Assembly: GCF_052180245.1 (NCBI RefSeq)
Contig: NZ_CP197474.1
Span: 3,968,001-4,032,000, forward strand
Length of the DNA stretch: 64,000 nt
Origin: Parapusillimonas sp013416435
GTDB taxonomy: Bacteria > Pseudomonadota > Gammaproteobacteria > Burkholderiales > Burkholderiaceae_B
Direction of reading: 5' to 3'
Shown piece by piece: positions 52,124 to 60,481 of this stretch. Both the position numbers and the translations under genes were made by a program. A model generated the notes under the pieces. The model saw only the letters and a list, made by a program, of their open reading frames with translations, was not told where the DNA came from and made no database searches. Numbering within the stretch: the stretch's first letter is position 1; every line of letters begins with the position of its first letter.

Positions 52124-53113
52124 CTATGGACGGAAACCCTGTAGCACGTCTTGTACCATAGCCTCCAGTTGCCCCAGCGTATCCTCTTGCTCGGTATCGA
52201 GCACGACCAGGCGCGCGCCCGCGTCGGCAACGGCTTGCCGGATATTCTCGGCGGGCTCGCGATGATGCAATACCACCTTTACGTCCAGCGCCTCCAGCTC
52301 GGCACGCAAGCCGTTCAATGCCTGTTGGCTCCATTCTTCGTCAGGGCGCGCATCGCGCAGGGCCATATCCAGGTTCAGTCCGGACACCAGGTAGTCCAGA
52401 CGCTCGGATAACGATGCCACAGATACGTCATCGAGCTGCACCAACCGCGCCTCCGCGTCGGCCGCGAGCGCCACCAGGCTGCGCTTCAGGCCCGCCAGGT
52501 TCCCTTGCAGGGCAGGCTGGGCGGATGGAGCCAGCCGTTCGAGGTCCGTCGCGATGACGTCGGCCATGCGCCCGAGGTTGACCGGGTTGAGCCACGGGTA
52601 GCCACGCATGTCCGAATTGGCTTGCAACGCGACACCGGGCAGGGCGCCGTCCACGGGACGCGCCGCATCGATCTCCACGATGCGGATGTTGCTGCGCCGC
52701 GCCAGCGGATAGAGCGGGTCGTCGGGCCAGATGGAACGCAGGCCGATCACGGCATCGGCACCCGACGCTGCTCGCGCCAGTTGTTTGGCGCCACGCCCGG
52801 CGAAATAGGACGCCATGCGTGTGGGCGGCAGGTTGCCGGGCGCGGCGCGCTCCAGGACGATGCCGCTGTCCTGTGTCAGCACAAGCGCCAATGCATAGAC
52901 GACGGGATGCGCGGCCAGCACCTTGACGACGCCGTCCGGCGCTGTGGATGAGTGCGCACCGGTCGCACCTGTCGCGGCGGCCGATGCGGGCTGCGCGGGT
53001 TGGGCCAGCGCCATGCCGGCGGACGATGCAACGCCCAGGATCGCGAATGCGATGGCCGACAGCAGGCGCCTTTGCGTCGCAAAACCGCTCGGGAGTGTGC
53101 CGTTGGACTTCAA
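52124..53113 (-). CDS. diverged TroA-like binding protein apparently without metal ligands
   Basis: A 329-residue exported protein (signal SAIAFAILGVASSAGMALAQ). Overall layout follows cluster A-I metal receptors: VVKVLAAHPVVYALALVLTQ, GADAVIGLRSIWPDDPLYPL, YPWLNPVNLGRMADVIATDL, a long helix and a C-terminal LVVLDTEQEDTLGQLEAMVQ. The usual NPHxYEP is not present, and the NPHxWL position reads as WLNPVN; no His is left at two of the expected ligand places. The TTG start at 53113 overlaps the permease stop (TTGA) with AAGGGGA upstream, so it is translationally coupled. It is possibly a regulator or an auxiliary subunit. Family call is moderate. Confidence 0.7.
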   Translation of the reverse strand: MKSNGTLPSGFATQRRLLSAIAFAILGVASSAGMALAQPAQPASAAATGATGAHSSTAPDGVVKVLAAHPVVYALALVLTQDSGIVLERAAPGNLPPTRMASYFAGRGAKQLARAASGADAVIGLRSIWPDDPLYPLARRSNIRIVEIDAARPVDGALPGVALQANSDMRGYPWLNPVNLGRMADVIATDLERLAPSAQPALQGNLAGLKRSLVALAADAEARLVQLDDVSVASLSERLDYLVSGLNLDMALRDARPDEEWSQQALNGLRAELEALDVKVVLHHREPAENIRQAVADAGARLVVLDTEQEDTLGQLEAMVQDVLQGFRP

Positions 53114-54012
53114 GATGGATTTCCCCTTAGTGCCGGAACCAGGCCGCGCGCCATCGCGGCCAACATGAATAAAATGCCGGCGACCAGAATGATGGCCGCC
53201 CCGGACGGCACCGGCAGGTCGAGCTGTATGGGCAGCAGGATGCCGGTGAGTGTGCTGGCGGTGGCGATGAGCACGGAAAGCCAGAAAAAAGCGCGTAGCG
53301 ATGAACTGAGCAGGCGCGCGCATGCCGCCGGTATCACCAGCAGCGCGCCGACCAGGATGGCGCCGATCACTTTCACGGATGCCACGGTCACGATCGTCAC
53401 CAGTGCCACGAACAGATAATCGAGCGCCTTGACGGGAACCTTGCGAACGGCGGCAAGCTGTGGATTGAAGCTGGCGAGCATCAAACGGTTGTAATAAGGC
53501 AGCGCCATGGCGGCCGTCGCAAAACCGACGGCCGCCAGCACCGCCAGGTCTTCGCTGTTCACGGTCAGCACGGAGCCGAACAGCACGTTCTCCAGAATAT
53601 GGATATTGATGCGTCCTGCCAGCACCAGCAGCACGCTGGCCCCAAGAGCAAGCGAAATCGACAGAAACACCCCGATCAAGGTGTCGGGAGTCAGTCCGGT
53701 GCGGTTGCGCAGGTAATTGAGCAAGATGCCAAATAGCAGGCAGTAGCCGAACAGGCTGCCATAGGGCCCGGTGTAAGGCTCGCCCAGCAGAATGCCGATG
53801 GCCACCCCGGTCAGCGCGGAGTGGCCCACCGCCTCCGAAAAAAATGCAAAGCGCTTGACGACCACCAGCGTTCCCAGTCCGCCCAGTACCGGACCGATAA
53901 TCAGCCCGGCAAGCAGCGCATTGACGACAAAACCATAGGACATGACGGAAGGAAGGTGGCCGGCCGCAGCCCATTCCTGCAGGGCTTGTCGAAGCATATC
54001 GATTGCCATCAT
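53110..54012 (-). CDS. metal ABC transporter permease (ZnuB/MntB type)
   Basis: A 300-residue integral membrane protein of the ABC-3 family with about eight helices. Seen: LLAGLIIGPVLGGLGTLVVV, KRFAFFSEAVGHSALTGVAI (the conserved coupling segment with SxAxxHxxL) and VKVIGAILVGALLVIPAACA. The ATG at 54012 overlaps the ATPase stop. It moves zinc or manganese with the ATPase and receptor upstream. Confidence 0.94.
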   Translation of the reverse strand: MMAIDMLRQALQEWAAAGHLPSVMSYGFVVNALLAGLIIGPVLGGLGTLVVVKRFAFFSEAVGHSALTGVAIGILLGEPYTGPYGSLFGYCLLFGILLNYLRNRTGLTPDTLIGVFLSISLALGASVLLVLAGRINIHILENVLFGSVLTVNSEDLAVLAAVGFATAAMALPYYNRLMLASFNPQLAAVRKVPVKALDYLFVALVTIVTVASVKVIGAILVGALLVIPAACARLLSSSLRAFFWLSVLIATASTLTGILLPIQLDLPVPSGAAIILVAGILFMLAAMARGLVPALRGNPS

Positions 54013-54779
54013 GCCGCCACCGCGCAATCCACCGCCGCCAGACGCGGCCGAGTCGAGAAAAGATCCAACAGAGCTTGAGGCGTCATGACCTCGCCGGGCT
54101 CGCCATCGAAAAGAACGTGCCCGTTCAGGCCGGTGACGCGGTCGGACATTTCACGCACGGCCTGCAGATCGTGCTCTACCCAGAAGACGGTAACGCCTTG
54201 TATGCGCCAGTCGGCCAGCAACTGTTCGAAAACCCGCACGCCGGCTTCGTCGAGCGCCGCCATGGGTTCATCCAGCACGAGCAGCGACGGCGCTGGGACC
54301 AGTCCCTGCGCCAAGAGTACGCGCTGGCGCTCGCCGCCCGACAGCGCGCCCATGCGGCGCGTGCACTTGTCCGCCATGCCCACGCGTTCAAGCGCCGCCT
54401 GGATCGATCTCGCGCTGCGTGGAGATACGCCTAGAAATGCCGGGCGGCGCTGGGTCATGGCTGCCATGAAGTCCGTCACCGTCATGGGCAGGCCGCGGTC
54501 GAATTCGAGGGCTTGCGGTACATAGCCTATGGTTTGCGGAGCGCGCGGCCAATCCAGAGCCAGCCGCCCCCGATGCGGCGTCTGTCCAAGCAGGGTCTTG
54601 ACGAGCGAGCTCTTGCCCGCACCGTTGGGACCGACCAGAGCGTGCACGCTGCCAGCCGACACGGTGAACGACACGTCGCGCAGAATATCGGTGCGTCCCA
54701 GCGTCAAGCCGACTTTGTCGAACACGATGGCGGGGCCATCGGCGCGGGACTCGGGCAATGCAGGGCCCGCCCTCCTCAT
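54009..54779 (-). CDS. metal ABC transporter ATP-binding protein (ZnuC/MntA type)
   Basis: A 256-residue ATPase with Walker A GPNGAGKSSLVKTLLG (~residue 52), signature LSGGERQRVLLAQGL (~145), Walker B LLVLDEPMAALD and an H-loop in VFWVEHDLQAV. It overlaps the receptor gene by four bases at its start and the permease at its end. Confidence 0.95.
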   Translation of the reverse strand: MRRAGPALPESRADGPAIVFDKVGLTLGRTDILRDVSFTVSAGSVHALVGPNGAGKSSLVKTLLGQTPHRGRLALDWPRAPQTIGYVPQALEFDRGLPMTVTDFMAAMTQRRPAFLGVSPRSARSIQAALERVGMADKCTRRMGALSGGERQRVLLAQGLVPAPSLLVLDEPMAALDEAGVRVFEQLLADWRIQGVTVFWVEHDLQAVREMSDRVTGLNGHVLFDGEPGEVMTPQALLDLFSTRPRLAAVDCAVAA

Positions 54780-55738
54780 TGTCCGGCCTCCTGTATTGCG
54801 CGCACCACCGTATCCAGGTTGCGCGCCGTTTCCGTCTCGAATTTGCCGGCCGAATAGTCGCCGTAAGAGATATGCGTCAGTGCGTAGAGCTTGACACCGG
54901 TTTCACGCTGTATGGTGTCCACGTAGGTGGACGGGAAATCCATCTCGGAGAAAATTACTTTCACGTCGAGGTTCCGCATCTGGTCGATGGTCGTCTTCAG
55001 TTGCGCCGGGCTGGGCTCGATTCCATGAGCCGGTTCGACCACGGCCGTTACCTCGAGACCGAATTCGCGCAGCAGGTAATCGTAGGCGCCATGTATGGTC
55101 GCCACCCGGAAATCGGCCGTCTTGGCTTCCGACAGCTTCGCCAAGGCGGCGGCGCGCAGCTTGCGCAGCTTCTGTCCGTACGCACGGGCGTTGGATCGAT
55201 AGAGATCGGCATGATCCGGGTCGAGCTTGCCCAATTCGCGCGCGATGGTGTTCACCTGCGCGATGGAAGCGGTCACCGACAAGAAGGTATGGGGATTGAC
55301 CACCTTGCCGTCATCGCCGGATGCGCCGCGGGCAGCCGCGCCGGTGGCCGCCAGCAACGGGACCTGTGCATTGGCCTCGATGAGCGGGATGTCCGGCTTG
55401 TCGCTCGCGGCGATCATGCGGTCGGCGAAATCGTCGTGGCCGATGCCGTTGAGCACGACCACGTCCAGCTCATTGATGCGTTTGATGTCTTCGGCGCGCG
55501 GCTCGTAGGCGTGAGGGTTGAAGCCGGCGGGAATCAGCGGTACCACCTGTGCGGCATCGCCCACGATATTGGCCACATAGCTGTAATAGGGGTGCAGTGT
55601 CACGCCGATTTTCAGGGGCGCGGCATGCGCCATGAACGGCGCCAGCGCAAGCGCCGGCAGGATGGCCAGCGCGGCTCGGCGCAAACGCTGTGACAGGGAA
55701 GCCCTGCCGGCGGCTAACAGCTTAGATACAGGCATCAT
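54776..55738 (-). CDS. metal ABC transporter substrate-binding protein (ZnuA/TroA type)
   Basis: A 320-residue receptor. After a signal peptide (ILPALALAPFMAHAAPLKIG) it shows the standard metal ligands: His in GFNPHAYEPRAEDI (~residue 75), His in VNPHTFLSVTASIAQ (~145), His in VATIHGAYDYLLREFGLE (~210) and the acidic ligand region in SEMDFPSTYVDT. The loop between ligands 1 and 2 is short and not His-rich, unlike the receptor at 31472, so manganese or another metal is possible. Confidence 0.93.
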   Translation of the reverse strand: MMPVSKLLAAGRASLSQRLRRAALAILPALALAPFMAHAAPLKIGVTLHPYYSYVANIVGDAAQVVPLIPAGFNPHAYEPRAEDIKRINELDVVVLNGIGHDDFADRMIAASDKPDIPLIEANAQVPLLAATGAAARGASGDDGKVVNPHTFLSVTASIAQVNTIARELGKLDPDHADLYRSNARAYGQKLRKLRAAALAKLSEAKTADFRVATIHGAYDYLLREFGLEVTAVVEPAHGIEPSPAQLKTTIDQMRNLDVKVIFSEMDFPSTYVDTIQRETGVKLYALTHISYGDYSAGKFETETARNLDTVVRAIQEAGQ

Positions 55739-55799
55739 CTAATTCTCGGTTGAACGGAAAGCAAGGGAAACTGGACGGTGGATGGATGCACGCGCCACC

Positions 55800-56411
55800 C
55801 TAGCGCCGTTGGCGCGTGACGCCCGCATCGAACTGCGCTGCGATCTGCCGCCAGCCGGCGGCAAGCAGGCCGGACTCGTCCAGATTGCCGGGCGCGCGCG
55901 CGCGGGCTTCACGACTCAGCCATATGTCGGCGGACGGTCCGTGCAGGTGGCCCGCTTCGGCCGAGTGTTCGCCTTTCAGCGCGGAGGGTGGCAGGCGCAG
56001 CAGCAGCGATCCGGCCACGCCGGCATCGCTGCTCAGCCCCAGATAAGCGCTGCCGTCCTGAAGATCGAGCCGCTGCCAGGCATGCGCCCCGCGGTTGGCC
56101 GCGCTGGCGTCCTGAACGAAGGGCGGCAGACCCTGTTCGGCCAAATCCGCGACCGAAGGGGCTGCGCCTTGCGCATCGGTCATGAACAGGATTTCGTCGG
56201 CAGCCACCCGCAAGTCGGCATACAGGCCTTGCTCGGCGGCGCTCAGGTCGCGTCGCGCATCGAACTGATTGGCCGCGACGCCGGACACGACGTCGGTCGA
56301 GGTCCTGACAAAGACGACGGCACCCGCCAAGGCCACGATCAGCGCGCACAGGCTGAGTACGATCAAGGTTTCATAGCCGGCACCTGCCGGCCTGACGACC
56401 TGCGTCGTCAC
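55800..56411 (-). CDS. DUF6162-like membrane-anchored protein of a metal-ABC operon
   Basis: A 203-residue protein with one N-terminal membrane helix (LIVLSLCALIVALAGAVVFV) and a periplasmic domain (AAEQGLYADLRVAADEILFM, DGSAYLGLSSDAGVAGSLLL, ending in AAGWRQIAAQFDAGV). Such proteins are found next to ZnuA-type operons; I recall the family as DUF6162. It overlaps the preceding gene by ATGA. It may be an assembly or signalling partner; no tested function is known to me. Confidence 0.7.
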   Translation of the reverse strand: MTTQVVRPAGAGYETLIVLSLCALIVALAGAVVFVRTSTDVVSGVAANQFDARRDLSAAEQGLYADLRVAADEILFMTDAQGAAPSVADLAEQGLPPFVQDASAANRGAHAWQRLDLQDGSAYLGLSSDAGVAGSLLLRLPPSALKGEHSAEAGHLHGPSADIWLSREARARAPGNLDESGLLAAGWRQIAAQFDAGVTRQRR

Positions 56412-56743
56412 GACTCGATCTCGGTGTAGTCGATTTCAACCACGTGTCCGGGACCGGCGTCGAACAGAATGTAGAACTCGCCGGCGGGTTTCTTGAAAGT
56501 CATCGTGGAATCCTCGCCCAGCTTGCCTGGCACGAGTATCTTTTCATCGTAAGAGATCACGTCCAGCGTAACGCCCGGCGCGTCGCTGCCGTCGGAAAAG
56601 CCGCCTTTGCACTGGACCGTGGTGTCGTCGGTCGCTTTGCATTCGGCAATGGGATTGTGCGCCCAGGCGGCGGCTGCCGCCAGGCATAGACCCGCTCCGG
56701 CGACGGCACGGGCGGCGAACGAGAAAAAATCAGGCCTGGTCAT
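56408..56743 (-). CDS. small exported protein of the metal operon
   Basis: A 111-residue protein with a signal peptide (AVAGAGLCLAAAAAWAHNPI) and two Cys in AECKATDDTTVQCKGGFSDG. The mature part ends in a beta-rich segment with GEFYILFDAGPGHVVEIDYT. The mature start HNP could bind metal through its His. The ATG at 56743 overlaps the upstream stop. Family not recognised. Confidence 0.75.
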   Translation of the reverse strand: MTRPDFFSFAARAVAGAGLCLAAAAAWAHNPIAECKATDDTTVQCKGGFSDGSDAPGVTLDVISYDEKILVPGKLGEDSTMTFKKPAGEFYILFDAGPGHVVEIDYTEIES

Positions 56744-57288
56744 CAGGGCCTCCCTTTGCGTTGCGTTAACCATTGGACAGTCGTGGGCGATGCCTTGGCC
56801 AGAGGCAGGCTTGCCTGATGGACCGCGCCATCCCAGCCTTCCAGAGTCACCCATAATTCGGCATCCGGCGCGGTTTGCTCCGGAATCAGCGCGCTGGCCA
56901 TTTGCCGATAGGGGCTGCCAGAGAACAGCGCGCCGGCCGCGCGCAGGCTACGGGGCTTGCCCACCCGCAGGTAAGCCGCCTTGATATGCCCGATGCACTC
57001 TTTGCATTGCGCCAGCGTAAAGGCTTTCATGTGGCCGGCCGCCCCGTCGCGCCTGGGCGCTTCCACACGCCACTCCGCGAGCCGCACCGACCAGGGGCCA
57101 ACGGCAAGCTCACCCAGCTCGCGCTGGCCCAGGCCTTTTCCGCCGCTCAAAAGCGCCAGATTGTCGAAATACCTGGGCAGATATGCCAGCGGCAGAATCA
57201 GCAGCAACGCACTCAAATGAAAGCGCCAGCGCTTCCATTTCAGCGCCAGCCTGGATGTCGGCCCATGCCCTGCCGTCGCCTTATTCAT
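56743..57288 (-). CDS. membrane-anchored protein of the metal operon
   Basis: A 181-residue protein with one membrane helix (FHLSALLLILPLAYLPRYFD) and a periplasmic part containing CKECIGHIKAAYLRVGKPRS. The CxxC is placed like a metal or thiol site. I do not recognise the family. It overlaps the PepSY gene by eight bases at its start and the next gene by three at its end, so all are tightly cotranslated. Confidence 0.75.
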   Translation of the reverse strand: MNKATAGHGPTSRLALKWKRWRFHLSALLLILPLAYLPRYFDNLALLSGGKGLGQRELGELAVGPWSVRLAEWRVEAPRRDGAAGHMKAFTLAQCKECIGHIKAAYLRVGKPRSLRAAGALFSGSPYRQMASALIPEQTAPDAELWVTLEGWDGAVHQASLPLAKASPTTVQWLTQRKGRP

Positions 57289-58495
57289 GTCGGCCTCCCG
57301 CCGTCGCCCTGGCCATTGCGGCAGGCGCCTGCTTGCCCGCTACGGCCGGCGCACGGCGCCTGGTCGCCGCGACGGTTTCTTTGAACGTGCGCTTGGTCCA
57401 GATCATCATGCCGCTGAACACCATCATGCTCAACAGCAAGCCAAAAAGGCAGTAGACCAGCTTGAGCCACGTTCCGGCGAAGTCGCCGGTGTGTAGCGGC
57501 CGCATGGATTCGGTGACCATTTCCAACCCGGACCGGTCGGACACCCGGCGCGTATGCTCGACCGCGCCCGTATAGGGATTGATGCTCAGGTTTTCGAACA
57601 GCAAGGGATAGGCGCCGCGCCCTCCCACGCCGATATGGCCGTATGCGTTCGCCGGCAACCGGACGAACGAAGCCTCCAGGTCGGGGAAAGTCTGCTGCGC
57701 GATCTGCGCGGCCCTGTCCAGGCTGATCATGGGAGGCGGGGCGCCGGCCGTCACGCGCGGTATATCTTCGCGCGCGACCACTGGCGGCACGCCGGCCGTC
57801 GAGAAGGAAATCTGGTTGTCGGACAATGCCGCCTGAATCAGGAACCAGATGCTGGTGATCGAAATGATGGCGATGAACGGAATCGACCAGATGCCTGCCA
57901 GCCGGTGAAAATCGCCCCAGAATATGCGCGCCCCCTGGCCCAGGCGCAATCTTGGATTCATGAAGCCGCGCCAGAAGCGTTTGTAGACGACGAGGCCGGT
58001 CACCAGCGAAGCCAGCATCGGAACCCCCAGGAACGCCACGATGTACCAACCCAGGCTGAAGCCATTGGTAAAGGGAATCAGCAGCCAGCCATGCAGTGCG
58101 CGCACGAACTGCTGGAAGTTGAAGCCCGAGCTGCTGCCTTGGATATGACCGGTGTACGGATTGACGTACAGGGATGCGGAAGTGGCGTCCGGGTATCCGA
58201 CGCGCACCGTCAAGGCGAATTGGGACTTGACCGGACGCGAGATGGACTGAACTACCGCTCCGGGATGCTCGCGTTCGACCACTTTCAAGATCGCGTCGTA
58301 ACCGAGCATTTCGGCGTTCGCGGACGGCGCATTGGCACGCACGGCGGGATTGGCCAGCCAGACGATTTCCTGGCTGACCGTGGCAATTGTGCCGGTGACG
58401 CATACGAAGAACACGAACAGCCACAGGGGCAGCGCCAGCCAGCTATGCACCAGAAACCAGAGCTTCGATTTCGAGACTTTCTTTGCTTTGGACAC
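57281..58495 (-). CDS. PepSY-associated transmembrane protein (PiuB-like)
   Basis: A 404-residue inner-membrane protein with four long helices (about 17-40, 140-165, 190-215 and 345-370) of the PepSY_TM family, and two periplasmic PepSY-like parts (~55-125 and 235-310; AAQIAQQTFPDLEASFVRLP). Members are linked to siderophore or metal uptake, some acting as ferric-siderophore reductases. It leads the operon running to 52124. Divergent from the sigma/FecR/TonB set at 58873. Confidence 0.9.
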   Translation of the reverse strand: MSKAKKVSKSKLWFLVHSWLALPLWLFVFFVCVTGTIATVSQEIVWLANPAVRANAPSANAEMLGYDAILKVVEREHPGAVVQSISRPVKSQFALTVRVGYPDATSASLYVNPYTGHIQGSSSGFNFQQFVRALHGWLLIPFTNGFSLGWYIVAFLGVPMLASLVTGLVVYKRFWRGFMNPRLRLGQGARIFWGDFHRLAGIWSIPFIAIISITSIWFLIQAALSDNQISFSTAGVPPVVAREDIPRVTAGAPPPMISLDRAAQIAQQTFPDLEASFVRLPANAYGHIGVGGRGAYPLLFENLSINPYTGAVEHTRRVSDRSGLEMVTESMRPLHTGDFAGTWLKLVYCLFGLLLSMMVFSGMMIWTKRTFKETVAATRRRAPAVAGKQAPAAMARATAGGRHE

Positions 58496-58872
58496 GCGCT
58501 TGCTACCTTCGATCTCTTTGTTTCATGTTTTGCCTTGGGGCGAGTCCTTGGGAAAAACGTCTTTCGCGCCCCGCTTCTATCTATAAGACGTTTGAGACCG
58601 TCAAAACCCGTAATCCACCGCGGCTGTTTTTTGTAAGCAATTGCTTATATGTGGCTGAAATGACCCTGCTTCAGGACCAAGTCATTGAAAATCGAAGACC
58701 ATTATTGCAAATGCTTCTCGTTACTACAAGTATGTACTTATATATAGTCGGGCGTGTGCACATGCACTTCTTTCGTACATGCCTGTCCACGCATAGGCAA
58801 TCGAATATTTTACAACTATAATGAGACTAATTCTTATTCGCGAACACTAATCAGCCGCCCCGCCAGCGTCTT
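58496..58872. promoter_or_regulatory. divergent promoter region of the PepSY operon and the sigma gene
   Basis: No gene is present and the sequence is AT-richer than its neighbours. TGTAAGCAATTGCTTATA (58631-58648) is a near-perfect palindrome about 140 bases before the PepSY start and could be the operator of the leftward operon. A Fur-like site lies at 58818-58838. Confidence 0.55.
58818..58838 (+). promoter_or_regulatory. Fur-like box ahead of the sigma gene
   Basis: ATAATGAGACTAATTCTTAT agrees with the classic AATGAGAATAATTCTCATT form at most positions. It lies 35 bases before the sigma-factor start. Iron-loaded Fur should repress the sigma/FecR/receptor set here. Confidence 0.75.
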
Positions 58873-59385
58873 ATGCCCACGGCCCACTCCCCATCGCAGG
58901 AAATCGAATCCTTCTACAGCGACCATCATGGCTGGCTGCGGAGCTGGCTGTACAAGAAATTGGGCAACGCCTTCGACGCAGCAGACCTTGCCCACGATAC
59001 CTATCTGCGCATTCTGGCTGCCGGCAATCCACCCGAGCCAGAGCATTCGCGCCGCTATCTTGCGCGTGTCGCCAATGGTCTCGTGATCGATCTGTATCGC
59101 CGGCGCCGCGTCGAGGCGGCTTAATTGCAAACGCTGAGCCTGCTTCCCGAAGCCGAAGCGCCCTCCGAGGAAACCCGTGCGCTGGCGCTCGAGGCCTTGA
59201 TGGAAATAGATGCCGTCCTGCAAGGGCTGCCCGACAAGGCAAGACGCGCCCTTCTGCTGTGCAAGATCGACGGCATGAATTACCGCGACATCGCAGAGCA
59301 GCTGAACGTATCCGTATCATCGGTGGAAAAATACATCGCGCGCGGTCTGCAAGCATGCTACATGGCTTTATATGATCAGCGATGA
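58873..59385 (+). pseudogene. FecI-like ECF sigma factor with an in-frame TAA
   Basis: Region 2 (ESFYSDHHGWLRSWLYKKLG, AADLAHDTYLRILAAG, RYLARVANGLVIDLYRRRRV) runs to residue 83, where TAA (59122-59124) occurs. The same frame then continues without shift through LQTLSLLPEAEAP, a normal linker, into region 4 (KARRALLLCKIDGMNYRDIA, EQLNVSVSSVEKYIARGL) and stops at 59385. FecI-like proteins usually have a Tyr at the stop position (VEAAYLQTLA), so one base change makes the stop. A TTG follows at once and could allow restart of region 4 alone. Without read-through, no complete sigma factor is made. It overlaps fecR. Confidence 0.85.
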
Positions 59386-60355
59386 CGGTCCGCGGCAGCC
59401 GCCCATCGATGCCGCCATCGTGCAAGAAGCGGCCCGATGGATGGCGCGGCTCTGGGCAGACGATGCCTGCGAGGCCGACCATGCCGCCTGCAGCCAGTGG
59501 CGTGCCGCGCACCCCGACAACGAACGCGCATGGCGTCGCCTGCAGGCTTTCGACAGCAAGCTGCAGGAGGCGCCGCAGCACGCGACCGCCGTCCTGCTCG
59601 AATCCACCAAACCCGCCAAGCCATCGCGCCGCCGTGCGCTCCAGACACTGGGTGTCGCCGCCGTAGCGGCGGCCGCGCTGCCCATCGTGCGCGAAAGCGA
59701 AGCGTGGCGGCTTCTTTCGGCCGACCACAGCACCAGCGTGGGCGAAATACGGGAAATCCTGCTTGCGGACGGCACGCGCGTGTTGCTCAATACGTCGAGC
59801 GCCGTCAATGTGCGTTTCGACCATGCCGCCCGCGAGGTGATTCTCCGCCAGGGCGAGATACTGGTCACCACCAGCCGCGATCCGGCCTCGCCCGGACGTC
59901 CGTTCATCGTTCGAAGCCGCCAAGGCACCGTGCGCGCCCTGGGAACGCGCTTTACCGTCAGGCAGACCGAAGAGGTTTCACACGTCGCGGTATTCCAGGG
60001 CGCCGTCGAGATCCAGCCTAGCCATGCGCTCGAGCCGCCAACCCGCCTGGATGCCGGCCAGCGCAGCGTGTTTTCCGACAGGCATGCGCTCCCCGCGTCG
60101 CCGGCATCCGACAGTGAATCCGCCTGGTCCCGCGGTCTGCTCGTTGCCGAGAACATGCGAGTCCAGGACTTTCTGCGCGAGCTGGCGCGCTACCGGACGG
60201 GCCTGCTGCGCTGCACATCCGATGTCGCCGGCCTGTCGATTACCGGCGTGTTCTCCCTCGCCGACACCGACCGCGCACTGGCCAATCTGAAGCTCGCCCT
60301 GCCGGTCGAGATCGACTACAGGACCCGTTACTGGGTGACCGTGCGCGCCCGCTGA
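59372..60355 (+). CDS. FecR-family anti-sigma / signal-transducing protein
   Basis: A 327-residue protein. N-terminal DUF4880 cytoplasmic part (~15-60; EAARWMARLWADDACEADHA, WRRLQAFDSKL), a membrane helix (~90-105; LQTLGVAAVAAAALPIV), then the periplasmic FecR domain (~120-215; ILLADGTRVLLNTSSAVNVR, GTVRALGTRFTVRQ) and a secretin/TonB-like short tail. It normally links receptor signalling to the FecI-like sigma factor, which is broken here. The start overlaps the sigma gene by 14 bases. Confidence 0.92.
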   Translation: MISDDGPRQPPIDAAIVQEAARWMARLWADDACEADHAACSQWRAAHPDNERAWRRLQAFDSKLQEAPQHATAVLLESTKPAKPSRRRALQTLGVAAVAAAALPIVRESEAWRLLSADHSTSVGEIREILLADGTRVLLNTSSAVNVRFDHAAREVILRQGEILVTTSRDPASPGRPFIVRSRQGTVRALGTRFTVRQTEEVSHVAVFQGAVEIQPSHALEPPTRLDAGQRSVFSDRHALPASPASDSESAWSRGLLVAENMRVQDFLRELARYRTGLLRCTSDVAGLSITGVFSLADTDRALANLKLALPVEIDYRTRYWVTVRAR

Positions 60356-60481
60356 ACGTGCTTCACCATGCGCTTGATGCCAGTCTCGGTTACAAATTAA
60401 TCCGCGCCTGCATTGAGGACTTCCCGTCCTCGTTCGGAATAGACCATAAGCAAAAAACTTCGAATGGAAGAGGATATTTTC

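Noticed and set aside
52124..53974. A 616-residue frame covering the second receptor and most of the permease region
   Set aside because: Upstream of 53113 it lies out of frame over the clear permease gene and its translation is Arg/Gly-rich without homology. Only the 329-residue part is real.
57285..58424. A 379-residue frame on the same strand as the PepSY gene
   Set aside because: It overlaps the PepSY protein in another frame, is rich in Arg, Gly and His and has no membrane segments. It is a typical high-GC shadow.
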